From: Micromonospora sp. DSM 45708 | GTDB taxonomy: Bacteria > Actinomycetota > Actinomycetes > Mycobacteriales > Micromonosporaceae | Length of the DNA stretch: 64,000 nt | Direction of reading: 5' to 3' | Assembly (NCBI RefSeq): GCF_039566955.1 | Contig: NZ_CP154796.1 | Span: 6,882,001 to 6,946,000 of the forward strand | Shown here: positions 36,360 through 46,728 of the stretch, piece by piece | How the letters are laid out: each line of letters begins with the position of its first letter | How positions within the stretch are numbered: the stretch's first letter is position 1 | The notes under the pieces: generated by a model | Database searches by the model: none | Seen by the model: only the letters and a program-made list of their open reading frames with translations | Told to the model about the DNA's origin: nothing | Made by a program: the position numbers and the translations under genes

Positions 36360-36866
36360 TCAGTGCAGCGTCTCGCCGCGCTCCGCGGCCTCCTTGGCCC
36401 GGCGGTACGAGTTGACGATCTCCGCCTCCGCCTCGACCCGGCCCACCCAGGTCGCGCCCTCGACCGACTTGCCCGGCTCCAGGTCCTTGTAGACCTCGAA
36501 GAAGTGCTGGATCTCCAGCCGGTCGAACTCGCCCAGGTGGTGGATGTCGCGCAGGTGCTCCTGGCGCGGGTCCTCGTAGGGCACGCAGAGGACCTTGTCG
36601 TCGCCACCCTTCTCGTCGGTCATCCGGAACATGCCGATGGTGCGGCAGCGGATCAGACAGCCCGGGAAGGTGGGTTCCGGCACCAGCACGAGCGCGTCCA
36701 GCGGGTCGCCGTCCTCGCCCAGGGTGCCCTCGATGAAGCCGTAGTCGGCGGGGTACTGCGTGGAGGTGAAGAGGGTGCGGTCCAGCCGGATCCGGCCGGT
36801 CGCGTGGTCCACCTCGTACTTGTTGCGGTGACCCTTGGGGATCTCAACCGTGACGTCGAAATCCAT
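36360..36866 (-). CDS. ppa: Inorganic pyrophosphatase
   Basis: 168 aa. Family I soluble pyrophosphatase: [26 protein letters not shown] at the N-terminus and the signature [20 protein letters not shown] containing the metal-binding Asp residues (D-x-D-P-x-D). Hydrolyses PPi to drive biosynthesis. Starts ATG 36866; divergent from dacB with a 150-base intergenic region. The ppa-dacB-metalloprotease-tilS-hpt-ftsH-folE order is a conserved actinobacterial block. Confidence 0.97.
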   Translation of the reverse strand: MDFDVTVEIPKGHRNKYEVDHATGRIRLDRTLFTSTQYPADYGFIEGTLGEDGDPLDALVLVPEPTFPGCLIRCRTIGMFRMTDEKGGDDKVLCVPYEDPRQEHLRDIHHLGEFDRLEIQHFFEVYKDLEPGKSVEGATWVGRVEAEAEIVNSYRRAKEAAERGETLH

Positions 36867-37018
36867 CTCCCACGCTCCCTCGTTTGCCCACGCTGGCTAA
36901 CGGAACCACCGGCTCGCCGCCCGCACGGGGAACGCCCCCCGCCGGCTCCGGCCGCCGCATAGTGTTCGGACCGAAGTAGTGTCACCCAAGGTGATTTCGA
37001 GCGGGGGAGGAGGGGGCC

Positions 37019-38722
37019 GTGGGGAGGGAAGATTCACACTACCGCCCCGAGGGGGTTGACGGGCGGCGGTCCGTCGGATCCGGTTCCGGTCCGGCCGGTG
37101 CCACCGGCCGGGTGTCCGTGCCGGGTGCCAACCTCACCCACCGTGCGGCGCCGTCCACCGGCCCGGCCCGCCCCGACGACCGGGCGGCCGGCAACTGGCC
37201 GGCCCCGGTGCCGGTGAGCCCGCCGGTCCCGCCGGTCGGCACCGCGCCGCCCCCGCCGCTCCCGCCGCCCCCGGTCCCGCCGCGCCGCCGCGGCCGACTG
37301 GTCGCGGCGCTGGCCGGCGTGCTGGTGCTGGCCCTGGCGGTGGCCGGGCTGGCGGTGCTCCGCCCCGGCCCGGTGGCCGGCTGGCTGGGCAGCGGGGGCA
37401 CCCCGTCCGGCGCGACCGCCGCGCCGCCCGAACCCGACCCGCCGGTGGTGCTGGCCGGGCCGGACGGCAACGCCCCGCTGCCCACCGCGGCCGGGCTCCG
37501 CGCCGCGCTGGACCCGCTGGTACGCGCCGCCGCACTCGGTGACCGGGTGAACGTCTCGGTGGCGGACGTGACCACCGGTCAGGCGCTCTACGGCAGGGGG
37601 GCGGACGCGCCGACCGTGCCCGCCTCGGTGACCAAGCTCGCCACCGGCGTCGCGGTGCTCGCCGCGCGCGGCCCCGCGTACCGCATCCCCACCCGTGCGG
37701 TGGCCGGCGCGAACCCGGGCGAGGTGGTCCTGGTCGGCGGCGGTGACCCCACCCTCGCGGTGGACCGGAAGAACGCGTTCTACCCGGGCGCGGCCCGGCT
37801 GGACGACCTGGCCGCCCAGGTGCGCACCGCGCTCGGCGGCACCGCCCCGACCAAGGTGATCGTGGATTCGACGCTGTTCAGCGGCCCGGTCTTCGAACCC
37901 GGCTGGGACGCCGACATCCCCACCGGCGGGTTCGGCGCGGCGATCACCGCGCTGATGACCGACGGCGCCCGGAAGGACCCGGCGCAGGCCCGGCGCACCG
38001 CGGAGGAGACCAACCACGCCGCCGAGCGGGTTCCCCAGCCGGACCTGACCGCCGGCCGGCAGTTCGCGAAGCTGCTCGGGCTCACCGGGGTCGCTGCACA
38101 GGCGACGCGGGGCGCCGCGCCGGCCGCCGGCGGGTCCGGCACCGCGCCCGGCGCCGAGTTGGGCAAGGTCGAGTCCCTGCCGGTGATCCGGCTGGTCGAC
38201 ATCATGATCAGCGACAGCGACAACGTGATCGCCGAGGCGATGGCCCGCCAGGTGGCGCTGGCCAAGGGCCGGCCCGGGTCCTTCACCGGCGGCGCGGCGG
38301 CCACCGGCGAGGTGCTCGGCGGTCTCGGTCTGCCGGCCGGTGAGATCAGCCTGGCCGACGGCAGCGGGCTGTCCCGCACCAACCGGATCAGCCCGTCGCT
38401 GCTCACCGACCTGATCACGCTCGCCGGCAACGGGAGCCACCCCGAGCTGGCCGCGATCTTCGGTGGCCTGCCGGTCGGCGGCTGGTCCGGCACGCTCGAC
38501 GAGCGCTACCAGGTGGCCGCGACGCGGACCGGCGCCGGCGTGGTGCGCGCCAAGACCGGCACGCTGACCGGGGTGAACGCCATCGCCGGAACGGTCACCA
38601 CGGTCGACGGTCGGCTGCTGACGTTCGCCGTGCTCACCGACCGGACGCAGGGCTCGCTCGACGAGACCCGGCAGGCGCTCGACCGGATCACCTCCGCGCT
38701 GGCCGGCTGCGGCTGCCGCTGA
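37019..38722 (+). CDS. dacB: D-alanyl-D-alanine carboxypeptidase/endopeptidase (PBP4 type)
   Basis: 567 aa, GTG start with GGAGGAGGG upstream. A cytosolic Pro/Gly-rich N-terminus of about 90 residues precedes one membrane helix (LVAALAGVLVLALAVAGLAVL). The extracellular peptidase S13 domain has Ser203-x-x-Lys206 (SVTK), Ser400-Asp-Asn402 (SDSDN context) and Lys512-Thr-Gly514. Trims or cleaves cross-linked peptidoglycan peptides. The long Pro-rich cytosolic head is typical of actinomycete members and could take part in protein contacts. Confidence 0.93.
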   Translation: MGREDSHYRPEGVDGRRSVGSGSGPAGATGRVSVPGANLTHRAAPSTGPARPDDRAAGNWPAPVPVSPPVPPVGTAPPPPLPPPPVPPRRRGRLVAALAGVLVLALAVAGLAVLRPGPVAGWLGSGGTPSGATAAPPEPDPPVVLAGPDGNAPLPTAAGLRAALDPLVRAAALGDRVNVSVADVTTGQALYGRGADAPTVPASVTKLATGVAVLAARGPAYRIPTRAVAGANPGEVVLVGGGDPTLAVDRKNAFYPGAARLDDLAAQVRTALGGTAPTKVIVDSTLFSGPVFEPGWDADIPTGGFGAAITALMTDGARKDPAQARRTAEETNHAAERVPQPDLTAGRQFAKLLGLTGVAAQATRGAAPAAGGSGTAPGAELGKVESLPVIRLVDIMISDSDNVIAEAMARQVALAKGRPGSFTGGAAATGEVLGGLGLPAGEISLADGSGLSRTNRISPSLLTDLITLAGNGSHPELAAIFGGLPVGGWSGTLDERYQVAATRTGAGVVRAKTGTLTGVNAIAGTVTTVDGRLLTFAVLTDRTQGSLDETRQALDRITSALAGCGCR

Positions 38723-38776
38723 CCGACCGGCGTCGATCGGCCGCTCCGAGCCCGGGTGGGGGTGTGCCGGCGCGGG

Positions 38777-38782
38777 TACGGT
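38777..38782 (+). promoter_or_regulatory. Leaderless-type -10 box for the metalloprotease gene
   Basis: TACGGT, six bases before the ATG at 38789. Confidence 0.5.
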
Positions 38783-38788
38783 GGGTTC

Positions 38789-39856
38789 ATGGCGCAGTTC
38801 GTGGACTGGGATCTGGCCGCCGCTACCGCGGGGGCGCTGAGCAAGTCGGGCCCCCGGGTGTCGTACGCCGAGGCCACCGACGTGGTCGGCGACCTGCGGC
38901 GGCTGACCGAGGAGGCCGCCGGTCACGTCGCCGACTACACCGGCCTGCGGGCCCAGGTGGCGCACCCGCCGGTCCGCGTGGTCGACCGCCGGGACTGGGC
39001 GGCGGCCAACATCGCCGGGCTGCGTGAGGTCGTCTCGCCGCTCGTGGAACGGCTCTCCGGGGACAAGCGGCCGGGCGCGCTCACCGAGGCGATCGGCTCC
39101 CGGGTGACCGGCGTGCAGGCCGGCACCGTGCTGGCGTACCTGTCCGGCCGGGTGCTCGGCCAGTACGAGGTCTTCGCCGGCGACCCCGGCCAGCTGCTGC
39201 TGGTGGCGCCGAACATCGTCGAGGTGGAGCGCAAGCTCGGCGCCGACCCGCGTGACTTCCGGCTGTGGGTGTGCCTGCACGAGGTCACCCACCGCACCCA
39301 GTTCACCGCCGTGCCGTGGATGCGCGCCTACTTCCTGGGCGAGGTGCAGGCGTTCGTGGACGCCTCCCAGGGCGGCGAGCACCTGCTGGAGCGCCTGCGC
39401 CGCGGCGTCGCCACGCTCTCCGACGCGGTCAAGGACCCGGAGAGCCGGGCCAGTGTGCTCGACATCGTGCAGACCCCGGCGCAGCGCGCCGTGCTGGACC
39501 GGCTGACCGCGCTGATGACGCTGCTGGAGGGGCACGCCGAGTTCGTGATGGACGGCGTCGGCCCGCAGGTCATCCCCAGCGTCGGGTCGATCCGGGCGTC
39601 GTTCAACCGCCGCCGCGAGTCCGGCAACCCGCTGGAGAAGGCGATCCGCCGGCTGCTCGGCGTCGAGGTCAAGATGCGCCAGTACGCCGAGGGCCGGAAG
39701 TTCGTGCACGGCGTGGTCGACCGGGTCGGCATGGCCGGCTTCAACAAGATCTTCTCCTCCCCGCTCACGCTGCCCCGGCTCGACGAGCTGGGCGACCCGG
39801 ACGCCTGGGTGTCCCGGGTGCACGGGCCGGCCGGTGCCACCCCGACCGCCGGCTGA
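38789..39856 (+). CDS. Zinc-dependent metalloprotease of the F420-associated family (DUF2342/TIGR03883)
   Basis: 355 aa. HEVTH (His164-His168) is the zinc-binding motif, followed by the downstream [17 protein letters not shown] segment with the third metal ligand and [33 protein letters not shown], all family hallmarks. Automated annotation links the family to coenzyme F420 by co-occurrence; its substrate is unknown. In actinobacteria it lies between dacB and tilS, as here. Its 3' end overlaps the start proposed for tilS. Confidence 0.92.
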   Translation: MAQFVDWDLAAATAGALSKSGPRVSYAEATDVVGDLRRLTEEAAGHVADYTGLRAQVAHPPVRVVDRRDWAAANIAGLREVVSPLVERLSGDKRPGALTEAIGSRVTGVQAGTVLAYLSGRVLGQYEVFAGDPGQLLLVAPNIVEVERKLGADPRDFRLWVCLHEVTHRTQFTAVPWMRAYFLGEVQAFVDASQGGEHLLERLRRGVATLSDAVKDPESRASVLDIVQTPAQRAVLDRLTALMTLLEGHAEFVMDGVGPQVIPSVGSIRASFNRRRESGNPLEKAIRRLLGVEVKMRQYAEGRKFVHGVVDRVGMAGFNKIFSSPLTLPRLDELGDPDAWVSRVHGPAGATPTAG

Positions 39857-40883
39857 ACCGGCCGCCCCGACCGGGCCGCCCCCGTCGGCGGGACCGGCCG
39901 CGCCCCCCGCGCCCGCGCCGTCCGTGGCCGCCGTGCGGCTCGCCGTACGCCGGCTGCTGACCGACCTGCCCGGGCCCGGACCGGTGCTGGTGGCCTGCTC
40001 CGGCGGGGCCGACTCGCTGGCGCTCGCCGCGGCCACCGCGTTCGTGGCGCCCCGGCTCGGTCGCGCGGCCGGCCTGGTGACCGTCGACCACGGCCTGCAA
40101 GCCGGTTCGGCCGAGCGGGCCGACGCGGTCGCCGGCTGGGCCCGCACGGCCGGTTTCGACCCGGTCGAGGTGATCGCGGTACGGGTGGCCGGGCGCGACG
40201 GCGGTCCCGAGGCGGCGGCCCGGGAGGCCCGCTACGAGGCGCTGGTCGCCGCTGCCCGGCGGCACGACGCGGCCGGGGTGCTGCTCGGGCACACCCGGGA
40301 CGACCAGGCGGAGACGGTGCTGCTCGCGCTGGCCCGGGGCGCCGGGCCACGCGGTCTCTCCGGCATGCCGGAGCGCCGGGAGCGGGACGGGGTGCCGCTG
40401 CTGCGTCCGCTGCTCGACGTGACCCGGTCCGACACCCGCGCGGCCTGCGCCGCGCTCGGCCTGGCGGTGTGGACCGACCCGCACAACACCGATCCCGCGT
40501 ACGCCCGGGCCCGGGTCCGGGCCGAGGCGCTGCCGGCGCTCGTCGACGCGCTCGGGCCGGGTGTGGTGGCGAACCTGGCCCGGACCGCGCGCCTGCTCGC
40601 GGCGGACACCACCGCGCTCGACGCGTTGGCCGGCGACGCGCTCGCCGACGTCCGGGCCCCCGGTGGCGGGCTCTCGGTCGACGGGCTGGCCGCGTTGCCG
40701 GCGGCGGTCCGTACCCGGGTGCTGCACGCCTGGGCGCGGGAGCGGGGCGCCGCGCCGGCCGCGCTGTCCCACCGGCACGTGGCGGCGCTGGACGCGCTGG
40801 TCACCGCCTGGCGTGGCCAGGGTCCGGTGCACCTGCCCGGCGGCCGGCAGGTACGCCGGCACGCCGGTCGCCTGGTCGGCTGA
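39834..40883 (+). CDS. tilS: tRNA(Ile)-lysidine synthetase
   Basis: 349 aa from GTG 39834, which overlaps the upstream gene by 23 bases; GTG 39924 ([12 protein letters not shown]) is a realistic alternative that removes a Pro-rich head. The PP-loop ATP-binding motif [12 protein letters not shown] and the [12 protein letters not shown] and [11 protein letters not shown] segments identify TilS, which converts C34 of tRNA-Ile(CAU) to lysidine so that it reads AUA. Essential. The C-terminal domain is short, as in other actinobacteria. Confidence 0.94.
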   Translation: MPPRPPAEPAAPTGPPPSAGPAAPPAPAPSVAAVRLAVRRLLTDLPGPGPVLVACSGGADSLALAAATAFVAPRLGRAAGLVTVDHGLQAGSAERADAVAGWARTAGFDPVEVIAVRVAGRDGGPEAAAREARYEALVAAARRHDAAGVLLGHTRDDQAETVLLALARGAGPRGLSGMPERRERDGVPLLRPLLDVTRSDTRAACAALGLAVWTDPHNTDPAYARARVRAEALPALVDALGPGVVANLARTARLLAADTTALDALAGDALADVRAPGGGLSVDGLAALPAAVRTRVLHAWARERGAAPAALSHRHVAALDALVTAWRGQGPVHLPGGRQVRRHAGRLVG

Positions 40884-40923
40884 CCGGGGGGCATGGTCCG
40901 GGCCTGCGGGACGGTCGGGCGGG

Positions 40924-41910
40924 TCAGGCGTCGGCGCGTTCGCGGAAGGTGGTCCGGTAGGCGTGCGGCGTGGTGCCGACCCGGCGGGTGAAGTGGTGCC
41001 GCAGCGCCGCCGCGTCACCGAAGCCGGCCCGGTCGGCGACGCTCTCCACGCTGAGCCGGGTGTCCTCCAGCAGCCGCCGGGCCAGCAGCACCCGCTGGTT
41101 GGTCAGCCAGTCGTGCGGCGTGGTGCCGGTCTCGGCGCGGAACCGGCGGGCGAAGGTACGCGGGGCCATCCCGGCGCGGGCGGCCAGCTCGTCCACGGTC
41201 ACGCCGCGGTCGAGGTGGCCCATCAGCCATTCCAGCACCGGTTCGAGGGTGGGCGCCTCCGGGGCCTTCGGGATCGGGGCCTCGACGTACTGGGCCTGGC
41301 CGCCGTCGCGGTGCGGTGGGACCACCATCCGTCGGGCCAGCCGGGTGGCGGTCGCCGAGCCGTGTTCCTGGCGTACCAGGTGCAGGCACGCGTCGATCCC
41401 GGCGGCCGTCCCGGCGCTGGTGAGCAGCCGGCCGTCCTGGACGTAGAGCGAGTTGCACCGGACCCGGGCCCGGGGATTGCGGCGCTGCAACTCGTCGACG
41501 TAGAGCCAGTGGGTGGTGCACTCCCGGTCGTCCAGCAGGCCGGCCGCGCCGAGCACGAACGCGCCCGAGCAGACGCTCAACACGTACGCCCCGCGGGCGG
41601 CGGCCCGGCGCAGCGCCGCCGGCACGGCGGGCGGTATCGCCCGGAGGTCGTCCTCGCCGGGCACGGTGACGCCGCTGAAGTGCGCGGGCACCGCGACGAG
41701 GTCGGCGTCGTCGAGCGGCGCCAGGTCGGCGTGCGGCTGGAGGTCGAACCCGGACGAGGTGCGCACCGCCCCGCCGTCGGGCGAGCAGACCTGGAACCGG
41801 TAGGCGGGGAAGCCGTCGTCGGTGCGGTCGGTGCCGAACACCTCGGCGAACACGCCCAGCTCGAACGTGGCGACCCGGTCCATCGCCAGCACGGCCACCG
41901 AACGCAGCAT
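40924..41910 (-). CDS. GlxA-type regulator (DJ-1/PfpI domain plus AraC helix-turn-helix)
   Basis: 328 aa. Residues 1-175 form a class I glutamine-amidotransferase-like DJ-1/PfpI domain (VAVLAMDRVATFELGVFAEVFG, VLSVCSGAFVLGAAGLLD with the nucleophile-elbow Cys, and TSAGTAAGIDACLHLV). Residues 215-320 are a double AraC helix-turn-helix (TVDELAARAGMAPRTFARRFRAETG and SVESVADRAGFGDAAALRHHFTRRVG). Such proteins sense small molecules and often activate neighbouring genes; the divergent gene encodes only a 45-residue membrane peptide. The pair interrupts the usual tilS-hpt adjacency. A TACCCT hexamer lies six bases before its ATG. Confidence 0.93.
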   Translation of the reverse strand: MLRSVAVLAMDRVATFELGVFAEVFGTDRTDDGFPAYRFQVCSPDGGAVRTSSGFDLQPHADLAPLDDADLVAVPAHFSGVTVPGEDDLRAIPPAVPAALRRAAARGAYVLSVCSGAFVLGAAGLLDDRECTTHWLYVDELQRRNPRARVRCNSLYVQDGRLLTSAGTAAGIDACLHLVRQEHGSATATRLARRMVVPPHRDGGQAQYVEAPIPKAPEAPTLEPVLEWLMGHLDRGVTVDELAARAGMAPRTFARRFRAETGTTPHDWLTNQRVLLARRLLEDTRLSVESVADRAGFGDAAALRHHFTRRVGTTPHAYRTTFRERADA

Positions 41911-41916
41911 GTGACG

Positions 41917-41922
41917 AGGGTA
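41917..41922 (-). promoter_or_regulatory. Leaderless-type -10 box for the GlxA-type regulator
   Basis: TACCCT on the minus strand, six bases before the ATG at 41910. Confidence 0.5.
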
Positions 41923-42060
41923 ACCCGGCAGGTGGCAGGAAATCGATGCTCACGGGCATTTCTGCCACTGTCCGGGTCGGACGGCGGCCCGCAGACTTGG
42001 TGGTGTCCGGTGCGCACCGGCGGCGAAAAGCGAACCAACCATGCGAAAGCGAGCGCCGCC

Positions 42061-42198
42061 ATGACCGTCCTGCTGCTCCTGCTCTTCCTGCTCCTGCTGG
42101 CCGGGGCCAGCGCCCTCGGGTTCACCGCCGACACCCGTGACTCGGCCGACTGGAAGCCGACCGACGACGGGCGGCGCTGGCGCTCCCGCACCTGCTGA
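42061..42198 (+). CDS. Small single-pass membrane peptide, 45 aa
   Basis: 45 aa: MTVLLLLLFLLLLAGASALGF forms one membrane helix, followed by a polar tail TADTRDSADWKPTDDGRRW and a final Cys. Third-position GC and the conserved-looking D-x-R-D-S-x-D-W motif suggest a real gene; I recall similar unnamed peptides in Micromonospora. It is divergent from the GlxA-type regulator and may be its target. The ribosome site is weak (GCGAGCG before the ATG). Function unknown. Confidence 0.6.
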   Translation: MTVLLLLLFLLLLAGASALGFTADTRDSADWKPTDDGRRWRSRTC

Positions 42199-42297
42199 GG
42201 TGATTTGTTTCGTTCGCGCCGAATATCCCCGGTGGGACCGCGCCAAAAGGGGCGGCCCCGCCGACGGCGGCCATCCGGCGTACGGCAGGCTAGGAGC

Positions 42298-42873
42298 ATG
42301 GCTGACGGCTCCTGGTACGACGCCGACATCGACCACGTGATCATCTCCGAGGCGCAGATCCGCGAGAAGACCGCGGAACTCGCCAAGCAGGTCTCGGCGG
42401 ACTACGCGCACGTCGAGGACGGTCTCCTGCTCGTCTGCGTGCTCAAGGGCGCGGTCATGTTCATGGCCGACTTCGCCCGCGCGTTGGGCCGCCAGGGCCC
42501 GCCCGCCGAGCTGGAGTTCATGGCCGTCTCGTCGTACGGCCAGGGCACCACCTCGTCCGGGGTGGTCCGCATCCTCAAGGACCTGGACCGGGACATCGCC
42601 GGCCGGCACGTGGTGGTGGTCGAGGACATCGTCGACTCCGGCCTGACCCTGTCCTGGCTGCTGCGTTACCTGGAGTCGCGCTCCGCGGCCAGCGTCGAGG
42701 TGGTCGCCCTGTTCCGCAAGCCGGACGCGGTCAAGGTGCAGGTGCCGGTGAAGTACGTCGGCTTCGACATCCCCACCGAGTTCGTGGTCGGCTACGGGCT
42801 CGACTTCGGCGAGCGCTACCGCGAGGTGCCGTACGTCGGGGTGCTCAAGCCCGAGGTCTACGCGCGAGCCTGA
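42298..42873 (+). CDS. hpt: Hypoxanthine phosphoribosyltransferase
   Basis: 191 aa, ATG 42298 just after TAGGAGC. The PRPP-binding loop VVVVEDIVDSGLTLSWLL, the flexible-loop region SSYGQGTTSSG and the base-binding FDIPTEFVVGYGLDFGERYR identify HGPRT. Salvages hypoxanthine and guanine to IMP and GMP. Conserved neighbour of ftsH. Confidence 0.96.
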   Translation: MADGSWYDADIDHVIISEAQIREKTAELAKQVSADYAHVEDGLLLVCVLKGAVMFMADFARALGRQGPPAELEFMAVSSYGQGTTSSGVVRILKDLDRDIAGRHVVVVEDIVDSGLTLSWLLRYLESRSAASVEVVALFRKPDAVKVQVPVKYVGFDIPTEFVVGYGLDFGERYREVPYVGVLKPEVYARA

Positions 42874-43254
42874 GCGCCGCGGTCGAGCCGTTCGTCAGCG
42901 GACGTTCAGCGGGCTCTCAGTCTTTCGGTCTACGGTAGGGGTCGGTGACGTGGAGGCACCCTCCACGCCCGACCGTTCGCGCCGCGTGACCGTGCGGCAT
43001 GGGCCGGTCGGGTGCGGAGCTCCCCGCCACGCCGGCTCAAACCTTGGTTCGCCGTACGCGTAAGTGCCGGGCTCGCAAGCTCACATCCGGCACGAACGGT
43101 GTACCGTCGAGTGACCGTGGTGCGGCAGTTCGCGCGCCCCGGGGGTCGGGCCGGCCCGCACGGCGGCCCCGGCCGCCGCCCGAGGCGGCGACACCATTCA
43201 GACGGTCTTGACGTCGATCAGGAGGATGCGGGCGCCTCGGTGCCCGACGACAGC
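42874..43254 (+). other. Untranslated region upstream of ftsH
   Basis: About 380 bases without a convincing gene. It contains an 8-bp hairpin (42949-42956 with 42960-42967, 3-base loop), a TACGGT hexamer near 42931 that could be a -10 box, and AGGAGG at 43220-43225. The ftsH frame is open through most of it, but the translation there is Arg/Pro-rich and unlike FtsH. AGGAGG directly precedes an out-of-frame ATG (43226) that could start a short overlapping leader peptide. I see no known riboswitch. Confidence 0.5.
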
Positions 43255-45257
<2,003 letters not shown>

Positions 45258-45261
<4 letters not shown>

Positions 45262-45962
45262 GCACCGACCCGACGGCCGGCTCCCCTCACCGGGAGCCGG
45301 CCGTTTCCGCGACCGAACCCGACGGGGACGACGCGCTCGACTACGTCGCCGCGCGCCTGATCAGCGGCAAGCTCACCGGCGGTCCGGTCGAGGACAGCGT
45401 CGACCTGGGCCGGATCGAGAAGGCGGTCCGGGAGATCCTCATCGCGGTCGGTGAGAACCCGGACCGGGACGGCCTCCAGCAGACGCCGGCCCGGGTCGCC
45501 CGCGCGTACGCCGAACTCTTCGCCGGCCTGCGCGTCGACCCGGCGCAGGTGCTCCGCACCACCTTCGAGGCCAACCACGAGGAACTGGTGCTCGTCCGGG
45601 ACATCGACGTGATGAGCCTGTGCGAGCACCACCTGCTGCCGTTCCGGGGCAGCGCACACATCGGCTACATCCCCGGGCCGGACGGCCGGATCACCGGCCT
45701 GTCCAAGCTGGCCCGGCTGGTCGAGGTGTTCGCCCGCCGGCCGCAGGTCCAGGAGCGGCTCACGTCGCAGATCGCCGACCTGCTGATGTCCAGCCTCGCC
45801 CCGCGCGGCGTCATCGTGGTGCTCGAGTGCGAACACATGTGCATGGCGATGCGCGGCATCCAGAAGTCCGGCGCGAAGACCATCACCTCGGCGGTCCGGG
45901 GCGGCCTCCAGAACGACGCCAAGTCGCGGGCCGAGGCGATGGCGCTGATCATGCACCGCTGA
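45258..45962 (+). CDS. folE: GTP cyclohydrolase I, probably starting at a CTG codon
   Basis: 234 aa if read from CTG 45258, which overlaps the ftsH stop (CTGA). The coding frame is clear from there ([13 protein letters not shown], then [25 protein letters not shown]), yet no ATG, GTG or TTG occurs in frame before 45549, which would cut into the catalytic domain. The zinc site is Cys122 in [10 protein letters not shown], its neighbouring His, and Cys195 in EHMCM. Catalyses the first step of folate synthesis, GTP to 7,8-dihydroneopterin triphosphate. A later CTG (45351) is possible if the hairpin at 45273-45304 is a true terminator. GGACGG lies upstream of the first CTG. Confidence 0.9.
45273..45304 (+). 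terminator. Terminator-like hairpin within the folE 5' region
   Basis: Perfect 13-bp stem ACGGCCGGCTCCC / GGGAGCCGGCCGT with a 6-base loop, followed by TTTCC, 12 bases after the ftsH stop. Either it terminates or attenuates ftsH transcription, or it is a structured part of the folE coding region. Confidence 0.6.
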
Positions 45963-45974
45963 CCCGACCGGCAC

Positions 45975-46012
45975 CCACGGCCGCGCCGCCACCTCGGCGG
46001 GCGCGGCCGTGG
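45975..46012. terminator. Bidirectional terminator
   Basis: Perfect 13-bp stem (45975-45987 with 46000-46012), 12-base loop, between folE and the convergent membrane-protein gene. Confidence 0.8.
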
Positions 46013-46026
46013 TCGTCCCCGGACGG

Positions 46027-46728
46027 TCAGCCGGGCAGCATGGCCAACAACAGCCCGGCGGCGGTGAGCACGGCCGGAACCAGGCAGACCAGCGCGCCGA
46101 ACCGGGGCGTCCGGTCCACCCGGTCGGCCGGGCGCGGCCGGAACACCCGCCCGACCGCCAGCCAACCCAGCATGAACGCCACCGCCGGCAGCGGCAGCCC
46201 GACCAGCAGCGCCAACACGGTCACCGGCCCGGCACCCGCGACCGCGTGGAGGGCGAGTTGCAGCAGCGGCACCACCAGCGCCAGCGGCCCGTACACCAGC
46301 AGGTTGCGTGGGCGGGCCGGCCACCGGGCCAGCCGGGGCAGGCCATGCGCGGCCAGGGTGTCGTCCGCGGCGTCCGCCCAGCCGCCGGCGGCACGCAACG
46401 CCGCCAGCACGGCGGACGGCCCACCCGCCATCGACCGGGCCGCCTCGCTCACCTCCGGCGGCGTCGGAGCCAGCGAGATCGCCGGCACACCCAGCTCACG
46501 CAGCCGGGACTGCTGCGCGGCCAGCCGCTCGCGTACCCCGGTCAGCTCCTCGCGGGCCGCCGTCACCGACCGGGCCTGCTCCCCGGCGGCGGTCGCCGCC
46601 GCACGGCGTACGCCGTCGAGCTGCCGCGCGGCGGCGACGTATTCCGCCCAGGCCGACTCGGCGGGATCCACCGTCACCGTCGGATCACCCACGCGCGGCC
46701 CGGGCACCGCCGTTCCCGTCTCGCTCAT
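46027..46728 (-). CDS. Coiled-coil membrane protein, partner of the FtsK-like ATPase
   Basis: 233 aa. ATG 46728 overlaps the FtsK-like gene stop (ATGA). Residues 20-75 are charged, Ala/Glu/Arg-rich and heptad-like (AARQLDGVRRAAATAAGEQ and REELTGVRERLAAQQSRLRELG), suggesting a coiled coil. About three membrane helices follow in the C-terminal half (LLVYGPLALVVPLLQLAL, VLALLVGLPLPAVAFMLGWLAVG, and a final one). No family recognised. The tight coupling implies that it acts with the ATPase, perhaps as its membrane anchor. Confidence 0.7.
   Translation of the reverse strand: MSETGTAVPGPRVGDPTVTVDPAESAWAEYVAAARQLDGVRRAAATAAGEQARSVTAAREELTGVRERLAAQQSRLRELGVPAISLAPTPPEVSEAARSMAGGPSAVLAALRAAGGWADAADDTLAAHGLPRLARWPARPRNLLVYGPLALVVPLLQLALHAVAGAGPVTVLALLVGLPLPAVAFMLGWLAVGRVFRPRPADRVDRTPRFGALVCLVPAVLTAAGLLLAMLPG

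Noticed and set aside
31856..36607. A 1583-codon minus-strand open frame spanning ppa, eccD and eccC
   Set aside because: It crosses three well-supported genes in other frames and its translation is Arg/Gly/Ala-rich without any domain.
42874..43254. Riboswitch or tRNA upstream of ftsH
   Set aside because: Apart from one short hairpin there is no recognisable riboswitch core, cloverleaf or T-loop sequence.
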